Shown here: positions 1 through 7,858 of the stretch, in pieces
Layout of the letters: each line of letters begins with the position of its first letter
Position numbering within the stretch: the stretch's first letter is position 1
Assembly (NCBI GenBank): GCA_964501705.1
Contig: CAZCUQ010000067.1
Location: 1-10,096 of the forward strand
Direction: 5' to 3'
DNA: 10,096 nt
DNA from: RGIG4694 sp964501705
GTDB taxonomy: Bacteria; Bacillota; Clostridia; Oscillospirales; Ruminococcaceae
Position numbers and translations under genes: made by a program
Notes under the pieces: model-generated
What the model was told of the DNA's origin: nothing
The model's input: only the letters and a program-made list of their open reading frames with translations
The model's database searches: none

Positions 1-312
1 CCATTGAAAATAACCTCTCAAATGGCTTAGATACGCCATTTGAGAGGTTGTTTTTTTAGCGATATTCAGTTGCCGGACAACTTTTTTACAACTATTGCTG
101 ACGGCGGTCTGCGAATTGTATTTTTTGTCAAGGTGTAACATTTCAACAATATCGTAAGAAATATCCATTCCTCTGCACTCCATGAATATTTCTCCCGATT
201 CGGAAAACTCTTCCCCTTGATTTTTTAATTTTAAGAAAAATGTGTCAGGAAATATTGACAATTTCAAACTGAAGCTGAACCCGCAGACAATATAAGTTTT
301 AAAACGCTTCAT
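1..312 (-). other. Open frame of uncertain coding status, runs off the left edge
   Basis: On the minus strand one frame is free of stops from 339 to base 1. The first ATG is at 312; a second ATG at 183 has a good ribosome binding site (GGGAG at 192-196, 8 bases away). From 312 this gives about 104 codons, beginning MKRFKTYIVCGF and including a helical-looking stretch, MDISYDIVEMLHLDKKYNSQ. I do not recognise the product. Against a real gene: the frame reads straight through the perfect terminator hairpin at 12-57, its upstream part is AT-rich and low in complexity, and no strong promoter precedes it. It could be a degraded gene, the 5' part of an unknown gene, or chance. The stop, if any, lies outside the window. 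Confidence 0.22.
12..57 (+). terminator. Rho-independent terminator of an upstream gene
   Basis: A perfect 15-bp inverted repeat (12-26 paired with 35-49) encloses an 8-base loop and is followed by G and seven T residues (51-57). The T run lies on the plus-strand side; the opposite side has only a broken ATTTTC, so it should end a plus-strand transcript coming from left of the window. It insulates yqfD from whatever lies upstream. Confidence 0.85.
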
Positions 313-412
313 AGTATAATCGCGGTTTCTTCGGAATATTTATTTTATAAGAAACGAAATTCGATGTCACACTGCACTAAAACTGTAATTCTCACAGAAA
401 GGAGCTTTTCTG
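58..412. other. Intergenic stretch upstream of yqfD
   Basis: This stretch of about 355 bases is more AT-rich than the genes around it. It has no convincing plus-strand gene, RNA gene or repeat. It holds most of the uncertain minus-strand open frame, a candidate yqfD promoter near 289-320, and the yqfD ribosome binding site AAAGGAG at 398-404. A yqfC gene, often the neighbour of yqfD, is not present here. Confidence 0.6.
289..320 (+). promoter_or_regulatory. Candidate yqfD promoter, possibly mother-cell sigma type
   Basis: CATAGTATA at 310-318 fits the CATAnnnTA form of sigma-E/sigma-K -10 elements, and an AATATAA element (289-295) lies 14 bases upstream, the spacing used by sigma-E promoters. 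The same spot contains TATAAT (315-320), a perfect sigma-A -10, but without a good -35 at 17 bases. In Bacillus subtilis yqfD is a sigma-E-regulon gene, so the first reading suits the gene. The leader would be long, about 90 bases. Confidence 0.35.
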
Positions 413-1630
413 ATGACAGAGCTTTACGACTATCTTACGGGAACAGCCGTAATAAAAGCATATACGGATAACGCAGGCGCACTTGCGGACAAACTTTCCG
501 AAAATGTGAAATTCAGAAAACTGTCCGTGAAAAAAAGCGAGGTTATTGTCACGGTGGGAATTTTCGATGAAAAATTCACGGAAAAGCTTATCGCTTCAAT
601 GAATATCCCTTATGAAAACGTATGCAGACGCGGACTGCTGTACTTTCTCCGAAAATACGCAAAACGAACGGGATTGATCATCGGCGCGGCAGTCTCTGCC
701 GTTATGATTTTTTTTCTTTCAAATATCGTCCTGAAAATCGAAATTTCGGGTAACGAAGCCGTAACCGAAAATGAAATAATGTCAATGCTCCGCGATTCGG
801 GAATCGAATACGGCGCTTTTATCCCGTCCATGAATCTGAGACGCTCCGAAAAGGAGCTTCTTTCCATGTCGGACAAATTCACCGCCGCAGCGATACGCTC
901 GTCGGGCTTTCGGATAATCGTCGAAGTTACCGAGGGCGACACCGAGATAAGTACCGAAAAGAAAAATCAGCCGTCAAATATAATCTCGCTCTACGACGCC
1001 CAGATAACAAAGGTGAACGTTCAAAGCGGTATGCTTCTGCAAACGGACGGAGATACAGTAAGACGCGGCGAGATACTCATAAGCGGAATAGTCTCCGAAA
1101 AATTCGGCGGGAGCTATAACGTCCGCGCTATGGGAGAAGTCACAGGCAGATACAAGCGCACCGCAGAATTTTCCGAAAATTACATCAGCACCTGCAAAAT
1201 ATTCGGAGAAGAATACAGGAACAAATATATAAGGATCTTCGGAAAATATTTTTCTCTTCCCGGAAATACCGAAAATAACGATACGGCGGAATATATCAAA
1301 AGCAGCAAATATATAAGCTTCATGGGTCTTACGCTCCCGCCGGAGATAATTGTGGTGGACGCTTTTCCGTACTCGCTGCAAAAGGTCACCGCCACAAAGG
1401 AAGAACTCACCGAAAACGTTCGCGGCAAGCTTGAGGATTTTGAAAACAACCTCCTTAAAGCCTCGGGAGAAAAAATTATCGACAGAAAAGTTAAAATAAC
1501 AGAATCACAAAAAGGAATCACCCTCAAAGCGGAATATCTGCTTGAGGGGAGTATCGGCATTGAAAAGCCGTTCTTTCCGCTGAAGGTTTCCGATAAGGAA
1601 AGAACCGAGGCGGATAATATCAGGAAATAA
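413..1630 (+). CDS. yqfD: Sporulation protein YqfD family
   Basis: The 405-residue product matches the YqfD family in length (398 residues in B. subtilis) and layout: a soluble N-terminal domain of about 80 residues, a basic patch (RKYAKR, about 80-85), one membrane segment at about 87-107 (GLIIGAAVSAVMIFFLSNIV), then a large C-terminal domain with typical beta-rich stretches such as SLYDAQITKVNVQSGML. The family is required for sporulation in Bacillus, is expressed in the mother cell and is presumably anchored in a membrane; its biochemical role is not established. The start is fixed by AAAGGAG (398-404), 8 bases before ATG. The gene stands alone, without yqfC upstream or phoH downstream as found in Bacillus. 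Its stop overlaps the 3' end of convergent recQ by 11 bases. A window-edge terminator isolates it on the left, so it is probably transcribed on its own. Confidence 0.88.
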   Translation: MTELYDYLTGTAVIKAYTDNAGALADKLSENVKFRKLSVKKSEVIVTVGIFDEKFTEKLIASMNIPYENVCRRGLLYFLRKYAKRTGLIIGAAVSAVMIFFLSNIVLKIEISGNEAVTENEIMSMLRDSGIEYGAFIPSMNLRRSEKELLSMSDKFTAAAIRSSGFRIIVEVTEGDTEISTEKKNQPSNIISLYDAQITKVNVQSGMLLQTDGDTVRRGEILISGIVSEKFGGSYNVRAMGEVTGRYKRTAEFSENYISTCKIFGEEYRNKYIRIFGKYFSLPGNTENNDTAEYIKSSKYISFMGLTLPPEIIVVDAFPYSLQKVTATKEELTENVRGKLEDFENNLLKASGEKIIDRKVKITESQKGITLKAEYLLEGSIGIEKPFFPLKVSDKERTEADNIRK

Positions 1631-3830
1631 TATCATTAAAATGCTCAATGATAAATTTTTGCGCCAAAGGAGAATATACCACCGTATCGTAAATCCTCCC
1701 CGCCTGTGAGATCCTTTTTTCAAGTAATATCCCGACCGATGCGGAGCGTTTCGTTACGGTTTTTCTGTTCATTTTGTTTTCGTCCTCTTCCTCGGCGAGA
1801 TATCCGTTTTTGATTAGCCATGATGTTATCGCTTCTCTTACAGGCTTGTTTTTGAGGTTAAGCCCCGTGTAATCAATGAGATGATCGACAAATCTTGTTA
1901 TGGGCAGACTTTCGTCCGATGGAGAAGCGTCTTCTATCTTTTCCGCGAGGATCTCAAATGGGGATTTTTCCGTTTTCACTGCGATTTTTCTGACAGTCTC
2001 TCCATTTTCCGCAAGATGAGCCGCTATAACTTCAAGGAACATTTTGCCGTACTGCTCCATTTTCTTTGCGCCAACGCCCGAAACGCCGAGCATTTCATAT
2101 TCGGTGGAGGGGAGCTTCGCGCACATATCCCTTAGCGTTGCGTCGCTGAAAACCGTATACGCGGGCAGAGCTTTTTCATTCGCAAGCTTTGAACGGAGTG
2201 CGCGGAGCTTTTCCATAAGAACGGAATCTACCGCGTATTCCTCCGACTGCTTCTTTTCCCTGTGAGCCTTGCGTGATTTTTCCTTAGGCAGATTCATCTC
2301 GATTTTTTCTCTTCCCTTTAATACGGGAACTGCCGCCTGCGTGACCGAAAGCGTAAAAAAATCGTTGTCGGCGCGCACGATATATCCGTTCTGAATAAGG
2401 AAATTTATCATATACCTCAGAATATCGTTAGTATATTCGCTCATGATTCCGAACGTTGAGAGCGTTTCATAATGAAACAGCTCAATGAATTTTGCCTTTG
2501 CTCCCCGAAGGATCTGTGATATCTGTGCTTCGGAGCATTTCCCGTTTGTTCTGTAAACGCAGGAAAGTATTTTTTGCGCTTCGATTGTAACATCCTTTTT
2601 CTCGGCGGACGAAAGGCAGAACGAACAATTCCCGCAGTAATTCGGAGCGTCCTCTCCGAAATAATTCAGAATGAACTTCCTGAGACACCCCGCGCTTTTA
2701 CAGTAGTCGTTTATAATATTCAGCTTTTTAAGCTCCTGAAGGATAGTTTTCTGTTCCTCCGCAGGGTTTTTATTCGGGTCGCCGCTCCCTTTTTCTATGA
2801 TGAATTTATTAAGGGAAAAGTCGCTCCCGCTGTAAAGGATAATGCAGTCGGCGCTTTCGCCGTCTCTTCCCGCGCGTCCCGCCTCCTGATAATATCCTTC
2901 AATATCCTTGGGCATATTGTAGTGTATGACAAACGAGACGTCAGACTTATCGATCCCCATTCCGAAAGCGTTGGTAGCGGCGATTATCTTTACCCTGTCG
3001 TAGATAAAATCATCCTGATTGCGCGTTCTTTCCGCATCGGACAGCCCGGCGTGATACGGTGCGGCGGAAAATCCCTTTCGTATGAGAAGCTCCGCAACAA
3101 GCTCGGTATTTTTTCTTGTGGCGCAGTAGATTATTCCGCTTTTTCCCTCGTAATCCTTTAAAACATCGAGGAGAACTTCTTCTTTGGGAGTTTCCGCGAT
3201 TACTCCGAAATAAAGATTTTTTCTGTCAAAACCCGTGGTAACCGAATAAGGATCTTTAAGCGACAGTATTTTCGTGATATCTTCCTTGACCTGACTTGTG
3301 GCTGTTGCGGTAAATGCGGATATTATCGGCCGATAGGGAAGCTTTCCGATAAAATCAACAATATTTAAGTAGCTCGGTCTGAAATCATGTCCCCACTGCG
3401 AGATACAATGCGCCTCATCAACGGCTATCATGGTTATCTTCACATGAGACGCCGCTTCAAGGAAAGCTTCCGTCTCAAGCCTTTCGGGAGCTGCATAGAT
3501 TATCTTTACCTTTCCCATGCGCAGGTCTTCCAGCGTCCTGCACTGCTGTGCGTATGTAAGCGAACTGTTGATATACGCGGCGTTTACTCCCGACTGCACA
3601 AGAGCGCCTACCTGATCGGACATAAGCGAAATAAGCGGAGAGATAACAAGCGTAACGCCATCGGACATTATAGCGGGAATCTGAAAGGTTATGGATTTTC
3701 CCGCTCCTGTCGGCATAACGGCAAGAACGTCTCTTCCGCTTAAAATATTGTCGATTATTTCCTCCTGGGCGGCACGGAAAGAATCATAGCCGAATATTTC
3801 CTTTAAGATTCTGTGTTTTTTATCGTTCAT
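1620..3830 (-). CDS. recQ: ATP-dependent DNA helicase RecQ
   Basis: This is a 736-residue superfamily 2, 3'-5' DNA helicase that unwinds DNA in recombinational repair and at stalled forks. Visible landmarks: Walker A MPTGAGKS (39-46), DEAH box (138-141) in DEAHCISQWGHDFRP, motif III SAFTATAT (171-178), motif VI QEAGRAGRDG (315-324), the RecQ zinc site with Cys382, Cys399, Cys402 and Cys405, a winged-helix RQC region (about 410-510) and an HRDC domain (about 534-608). Past HRDC lies a tail of roughly 125 residues with a helical segment (PVREAITSWLIKNGYL) that may be a further DNA-binding domain. I chose ATG at 3830: it forms an ATGA overlap with the stop of the upstream transporter gene. An ATG at 3872 would add 14 residues unlike the family N-terminus and overlap that gene more. 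It is the last gene of a four-gene unit, and its stop overlaps yqfD. Confidence 0.96.
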   Translation of the reverse strand: MNDKKHRILKEIFGYDSFRAAQEEIIDNILSGRDVLAVMPTGAGKSITFQIPAIMSDGVTLVISPLISLMSDQVGALVQSGVNAAYINSSLTYAQQCRTLEDLRMGKVKIIYAAPERLETEAFLEAASHVKITMIAVDEAHCISQWGHDFRPSYLNIVDFIGKLPYRPIISAFTATATSQVKEDITKILSLKDPYSVTTGFDRKNLYFGVIAETPKEEVLLDVLKDYEGKSGIIYCATRKNTELVAELLIRKGFSAAPYHAGLSDAERTRNQDDFIYDRVKIIAATNAFGMGIDKSDVSFVIHYNMPKDIEGYYQEAGRAGRDGESADCIILYSGSDFSLNKFIIEKGSGDPNKNPAEEQKTILQELKKLNIINDYCKSAGCLRKFILNYFGEDAPNYCGNCSFCLSSAEKKDVTIEAQKILSCVYRTNGKCSEAQISQILRGAKAKFIELFHYETLSTFGIMSEYTNDILRYMINFLIQNGYIVRADNDFFTLSVTQAAVPVLKGREKIEMNLPKEKSRKAHREKKQSEEYAVDSVLMEKLRALRSKLANEKALPAYTVFSDATLRDMCAKLPSTEYEMLGVSGVGAKKMEQYGKMFLEVIAAHLAENGETVRKIAVKTEKSPFEILAEKIEDASPSDESLPITRFVDHLIDYTGLNLKNKPVREAITSWLIKNGYLAEEEDENKMNRKTVTKRSASVGILLEKRISQAGRIYDTVVYSPLAQKFIIEHFNDIIS
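1631..1660 (+). terminator. Weak candidate terminator after yqfD, inside recQ
   Basis: Immediately after the yqfD stop, TATCATT (1631-1637) pairs perfectly with AATGATA (1647-1653) around a 9-base loop, and five T residues follow at 1656-1660. The stem is short and AT-rich and also encodes the RecQ C-terminus, so it may be fortuitous. No stronger terminator is visible between the two convergent genes. Confidence 0.3.
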
Positions 3831-4759
3831 TTTTCTTCCGACCTTTTGTTGACAATATATATTCCCGCGCATACGAGCAGGAGAGAGATTATTCCACGAA
3901 CCGAAAACGCGCTGTCTCTTTCACCGAGAATCACCGCAGAGAGAAGCACTCCGAAGCAGGTGTTTGAAAAACCGTAAACAGCTGTCCGTGAAACGGGATT
4001 GTATCTTAACAGCACCGACCAGAGCGAATACGCCGCCGCTGAAATAAACGCGAGATAAATGAGGATAAGCACTCCTCCTAATGATGTGATATGCACTTCT
4101 CCGCCGAAGCATAGACCGATAATTATAAGAACAATACCTCCGACGACAAACTGCCACGAGCTTAGCATAAGAGAATTATCCTCTTTTCCGAATCGCTTTA
4201 TAAGCACTGTTGAAACGGCATATGCCACAGTTGATATCAGAACAAAGCCCTCTCCCGTAAATGTCAGGGACAGATCGAGTCCGTTAATGTTTATGAGAAC
4301 AACTCCCGCAAAGCCTATAATGCTCCCGATGATCTTCCGCGCGGTTATTTTCTCAAGCTTGAAGATGAGCGAGCTTACCATGATAGCCATAAAAACGTTT
4401 GAGCCTTCTATCACGGACGCCTTTACTCCCGTTGTATTTGCAAGCCCTATGTAAAAGAATATGTACTGTAAAATTGTCTGAAAAAGCGATAATACGCATA
4501 TTCTTCCCGCAGACTCTTTGGTTTTCGGAATAAGCGCCGTTTTTGTGACTATGCTCAGAAATACTCCCGCCATTACCCCTGAGCAGAGGAACCGAATTCC
4601 CGCGAAGAGAATTTCCGAAGCGGCGTTTTTATCCGCGTCACACAGTTCGTATCCGATTTTTATTGAAGGAAAAGCGCTTCCCCATAAAAAATTGCATAAC
4701 AGAGCGCCTGCTGTGCAGACATATGTTTTTGAAAAGAATTTTTCCGTATCGGTTTTCAT
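3827..4759 (-). CDS. EamA/DMT-family transporter
   Basis: The 310-residue product is an integral membrane protein with about ten hydrophobic segments in two five-helix EamA repeats, typical of the drug/metabolite transporter superfamily (usual length about 300). The first repeat opens with GALLCNFLWGSAFPSIKIGY, and a conserved stretch EGSNVFMAIMVSSLIFKLEK ends it; the second starts near GEGFVLISTVAYAVSTVLIK. Members usually export small metabolites or amino acids, but substrate cannot be told from sequence. ATG at 4759 is preferred over an in-frame ATG at 4840. It overlaps the stop of the upstream esterase gene as TGATG, has GGAG at 4767-4770 seven bases away, and removes a basic 27-residue leader that is out of character for the family. 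Its own stop overlaps the recQ start, so translation of all three is probably coupled. Confidence 0.9.
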   Translation of the reverse strand: MKTDTEKFFSKTYVCTAGALLCNFLWGSAFPSIKIGYELCDADKNAASEILFAGIRFLCSGVMAGVFLSIVTKTALIPKTKESAGRICVLSLFQTILQYIFFYIGLANTTGVKASVIEGSNVFMAIMVSSLIFKLEKITARKIIGSIIGFAGVVLININGLDLSLTFTGEGFVLISTVAYAVSTVLIKRFGKEDNSLMLSSWQFVVGGIVLIIIGLCFGGEVHITSLGGVLILIYLAFISAAAYSLWSVLLRYNPVSRTAVYGFSNTCFGVLLSAVILGERDSAFSVRGIISLLLVCAGIYIVNKRSEEK

Positions 4760-6276
4760 CACACATCTCCGAAAATACGAAACGGCGAAGCGGGCAGATC
4801 GTTTCCTCCGAAAAGCGTTGCTTTTCCGAAGTTTGTCCATGCGTATCTTGCGTTTACGGGTTCGGTGACATTTTCCGAACTGAGGAAAAGCTTTCCGCCC
4901 CGTATTTCGCCCTTTGCGGGATAAAATACGTTATCTCTTCCGGAAATTTCAAAGCCCTCTTCTCCCGTGAGTTTCATTCCGTCCGAAAAATCGAAACATA
5001 CCATAATTCCGCCGTCGGTGTAATAATGACTTCTGTAAACGGGACCGTTTGCTTCTTCGGGAGAAATGATCCCGTAAACATCCGAAAGAGCCTGCAAAGC
5101 AAGTCTGTGCGCAAACGGACGTTTTTCCTTGGGGTGTATCTCATGAAATTCGCCAAGGTCGAGAGTAACGGCAAGAGACGTGTTTGCAATAGTTTTATGC
5201 GCTTTTTCCTGAGCTTCTCTTATTATGCACCAGCTTTTTGTATCATTGTCGCTTTCGTCGATATAAAACGGAAGTTCAGTATAAACAAACGGCAGATCGG
5301 GATCGCGTGCGAGTTTCCTCCACTCCCCGATGAGCATTGTCAATAGCTTTCGGTAAGTATTCGGTCTGTGATCGTCCGATTCTCCCTGATAATAGATAAC
5401 TCCGCCGAGAGTATACGGCATCACGCGTTTGAGCATGGTTTCGTAAAGCCCCGCCGCACGGAAAGGAGAACGCGGACCGAGAGGTTCGGGATAGCGGGAT
5501 TCGCTGCCTGCGTACTCCTGAGCGTCATGCCAGTTTCCGTCCGTCGGGTGAAGAGAATAATACTCGTTTATTTTAGGCTGCCACTGTTCTTCCCACGCAA
5601 AATATTCTTCGCGCTCCCGAAGATATTCCTCTTCGGTTTTTCCGCTCATTGCGATGTCTATATCATCCACATACTTCCGCGTGTCGGGGTCGGTGCAGAG
5701 AATTTCCCTGCTTATCCACGCCGAAGCGGACGTTCCGCCCCAGTTGCAGCCGATAACTCCCACCGTGCAGTGAAGCTTCTCGGATAATTCCTTTGCAAAG
5801 AAATATCCCACAGCCGACCAGCACGCGGAGGATTCCTCCGAGGGCTTCTGCCATGAGCTGTTTAACTCATCGTTATAGAAGTAGTCATCGAAATACGCGT
5901 TTTTCTTTGTATAGTAAAATCTCACATTCGATTTATCGCAGACCTTGAGTTCATCTCTTCCCGAAATGCAGTTTTGAAGCTCGAATTCCATATTGGACTG
6001 TCCGCCCGCAAGCCATACCTCTCCCACAGAGATATCGTCAAAGACTATTTCTTCCGTCCCGTCCGATATTTTAAGCGACAGACCGTCTTCATAATCCGCG
6101 CACGGAGGAAGGATCGCCTTCCAGTCATGCTCACTGCAAAGCGCCTTTATTTTTTTTCCCTTAAAGGTTAGCGTGACCTCTCTTCCTTTGAGATCGGTCC
6201 CCCAGATTCTTATAGGTTTTCTTCTTTGAAAAACCATATGGCTCGAAAAAACCGCTGCCGCTCTTAACATTCCCAT
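4759..6276 (-). CDS. Sialate O-acetylesterase-family (SASA) SGNH hydrolase
   Basis: This 505-residue protein belongs to the SASA family of SGNH-type carbohydrate esterases, which remove O-acetyl groups from sialic acids or, in some relatives, from plant-derived sugars. An N-terminal beta domain (1-80, with MVFQRRKPIRIWG) leads into the catalytic domain. That contains GGQSNM (91-96, nucleophile Ser94), CNWGGTSASAW (177-187), YYQGESD (295-301) and a TLDLGEF...IHP block with likely catalytic His381 and possibly Asp373. The C-terminal beta domain ends in the family-typical YAWTNFGKATLFGGNDLPAS. There is no signal peptide or membrane segment, so it should act in the cytoplasm on an imported or internal substrate. 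ATG at 6276 is chosen because AAAGGAG (6285-6291) lies 8 bases upstream; the next ATG (6270) is too far. The gene sits 23 bases after the MATE gene and overlaps the DMT gene. Exact substrate is unknown. Confidence 0.92.
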   Translation of the reverse strand: MGMLRAAAVFSSHMVFQRRKPIRIWGTDLKGREVTLTFKGKKIKALCSEHDWKAILPPCADYEDGLSLKISDGTEEIVFDDISVGEVWLAGGQSNMEFELQNCISGRDELKVCDKSNVRFYYTKKNAYFDDYFYNDELNSSWQKPSEESSACWSAVGYFFAKELSEKLHCTVGVIGCNWGGTSASAWISREILCTDPDTRKYVDDIDIAMSGKTEEEYLREREEYFAWEEQWQPKINEYYSLHPTDGNWHDAQEYAGSESRYPEPLGPRSPFRAAGLYETMLKRVMPYTLGGVIYYQGESDDHRPNTYRKLLTMLIGEWRKLARDPDLPFVYTELPFYIDESDNDTKSWCIIREAQEKAHKTIANTSLAVTLDLGEFHEIHPKEKRPFAHRLALQALSDVYGIISPEEANGPVYRSHYYTDGGIMVCFDFSDGMKLTGEEGFEISGRDNVFYPAKGEIRGGKLFLSSENVTEPVNARYAWTNFGKATLFGGNDLPASPFRIFGDV

Positions 6277-6299
6277 GTTTTTTTCTCCTTTCAAATAAT

Positions 6300-7670
6300 T
6301 TATTCCGCGGATACGCTGTTTATCCACATCTTTTTCTTTATCAGAGCAAATCCGATAATTACCTTGATAATATCTGCAGCCTGTATCACCGTAAAAATTG
6401 CCAAAATAGGAAGAGCGGTGAAACTGCACAGCACATACGCCGTCGGAACGGTGACAAGGCAGGAAAAAACGCTGTCAAACAAAAACGTAACAAAGGTTTT
6501 TCCTCCCGAACGCACCGTGAAATACACCGCGTTTAAAATCCCCTGAACGGGGAAAAACGCCGCCGTTATTATGATGAGCATTTTGCCGAGTTCTCTTACC
6601 TCGTCGGGTGCGCTGTACAGCTTCGGGAAAAGCCCCGAAACGCTTATAAGTATCAAAGTCAGCAGGATACAGATAAGTCCCGAAAATTTTATCAGCACAT
6701 ATGCTTCATGCTCCGCTTCATCAAATTTTTTCGAGCCGAGAGTCTGTCCGACAAGGATACCCACGGCGTTTCCGAGAGCAATAAACACAACGTTCAGCAA
6801 ATTGCACAGAGTATTTGAAATGGTCAGTCCCGCGACAATCTCAAGGCTTCTCATTGAGTAGCACTGGGTCAGCGCCGCGATCCCCGCCGCCCACAGAAAT
6901 TCATTTAAAAAGATGGGCAGTCCTTTACGGAGTATCGCTCCCGCAAGGTCACGCGGAACAAGAAACGTCTTATACAGTCCTTTGAGGAATGTATTCCTTT
7001 CCTTATTACTATGAGCGTTTGCAAGCAGAAAAGTCATTTCCGCAAATCTTGCGATAACGGTTGCGAGAGCCGCTCCCGAAACGCCCATTTTCGGGAAACC
7101 GAAATTCCCGAAAATCAGAAGATAGTTGAGTATCACGTCCGCCGCGACGGAAACAAGTCCCGCTTTCATGGGGTTTATGCTGTCGCCCGTTTCGCGGAGT
7201 GCTCCCGCGTATATCTGCGTCACCACAAACGCGGGCAGTCCGAAAAGCATGATATCGAGATAATCTCCCGCAAAGGAAAGAGTGATTCCGGGGTCGATAT
7301 TTTCCGTTGATTCTCCATTAAGATACAGCCGCAAAAGGGAGTCTCCGCCGAAAACGAACACGATCATTCCCGCAATCAGACAAAACGCAGAGATGAACTG
7401 TTTCATTCTGACTGTATTTCTGAAATTTTCGGTATCTCCTCTGCCGTAATACTGCGCTCCGTATATCCCCGGACCCGAAAGACCGCCGAATATAGCAAGA
7501 TTAAACACAAAAATAAGCTGTCCCGCGATAGAGACCGCCGTCATGGCCTCTGTGCCGAGAGTTCCCACCATTACGTTATCAATCAGCGTCACCATATTTG
7601 TTATGCCGTTCTGCACCATCATCGGAACGGCAAGAGTGAGTGCTCTTTTGTAAATCGCCCTGCTGTTCAT
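6300..7670 (-). CDS. MATE-family multidrug/metabolite efflux transporter
   Basis: The 456-residue length and about twelve hydrophobic helices fit a MATE (multidrug and toxic compound extrusion) antiporter of the inner membrane, which exports organic compounds in exchange for Na+ or H+. The N-terminal signature is clear: LTLAVPMMVQNGITNMVTLI followed by DNVMVGTLGTEAMTAVSIAGQ, and the matching motif of the second half appears as GLTISNTLCNLLNVVFIALGNAVG. The start at 7670 is set by AAAGGAG (7677-7683), six bases upstream; an in-frame ATG at 7703 would place eleven extra polar residues in front and lacks such a site. It is the first gene of the minus-strand unit, about 30 bases downstream of the predicted transcription start. 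Substrate cannot be assigned. Confidence 0.93.
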   Translation of the reverse strand: MNSRAIYKRALTLAVPMMVQNGITNMVTLIDNVMVGTLGTEAMTAVSIAGQLIFVFNLAIFGGLSGPGIYGAQYYGRGDTENFRNTVRMKQFISAFCLIAGMIVFVFGGDSLLRLYLNGESTENIDPGITLSFAGDYLDIMLFGLPAFVVTQIYAGALRETGDSINPMKAGLVSVAADVILNYLLIFGNFGFPKMGVSGAALATVIARFAEMTFLLANAHSNKERNTFLKGLYKTFLVPRDLAGAILRKGLPIFLNEFLWAAGIAALTQCYSMRSLEIVAGLTISNTLCNLLNVVFIALGNAVGILVGQTLGSKKFDEAEHEAYVLIKFSGLICILLTLILISVSGLFPKLYSAPDEVRELGKMLIIITAAFFPVQGILNAVYFTVRSGGKTFVTFLFDSVFSCLVTVPTAYVLCSFTALPILAIFTVIQAADIIKVIIGFALIKKKMWINSVSAE

Positions 7671-7706
7671 TTTTTTCTCCTTTTTTCCGCAATGAATACA
7701 CATTTC

Positions 7707-7735
7707 AGTATACCATAATCAGGAGTAAAAGTCAA
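7707..7735 (-). promoter_or_regulatory. Sigma-A promoter of the MATE-esterase-DMT-recQ unit
   Basis: Read on the minus strand, TTGACT (7730-7735) and TATACT (7707-7712) are separated by exactly 17 bases, and the -10 carries an extended TGG just upstream. Each hexamer differs from consensus by one base. Transcription should start near 7700, giving a short leader to the ATG at 7670. No other comparable promoter is seen before the three downstream genes. Confidence 0.82.
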
Positions 7736-7858
7736 GGAATTTATTTTCCTCGTACATACCATACGCTTTTGGCGCATAGATTTGCTTTGCCATTCATAAA
7801 TTCAATAGAAGCGGCAGCGGATAAAAAACACCGTAAAAATTTTTCCGACCTCCGTTCT

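Noticed and set aside
255..260. Perfect TTGACA upstream of yqfD
   Set aside because: No -10-like hexamer occurs 16-19 bases downstream (the sequence there is aacccgca), and the TATAAT at 315-320 is 54 bases away.
2574..3161. Plus-strand open frame of 195 codons inside recQ
   Set aside because: It is antisense to the helicase core, whose motifs are intact; no independent evidence for coding.
3831..3872. Upstream ATG extending RecQ by 14 residues
   Set aside because: The extension (MRGNIYCQQKVGRK) is unlike the family and would lengthen the overlap with the transporter gene, whereas the ATGA junction at 3827-3830 is a typical coupled start.
4663..5346. Plus-strand open frame of 227 codons across the DMT/esterase junction
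   Set aside because: It is antisense to two confident genes and its translation is cysteine/arginine-rich without any domain.
7732..7741. AAGGAATTT resembling a sigma-H -35 upstream of spoIIAA
   Set aside because: No GAAT-type -10 follows at the right distance, it lies about 190 bases from the gene, and it overlaps the better-supported minus-strand promoter.
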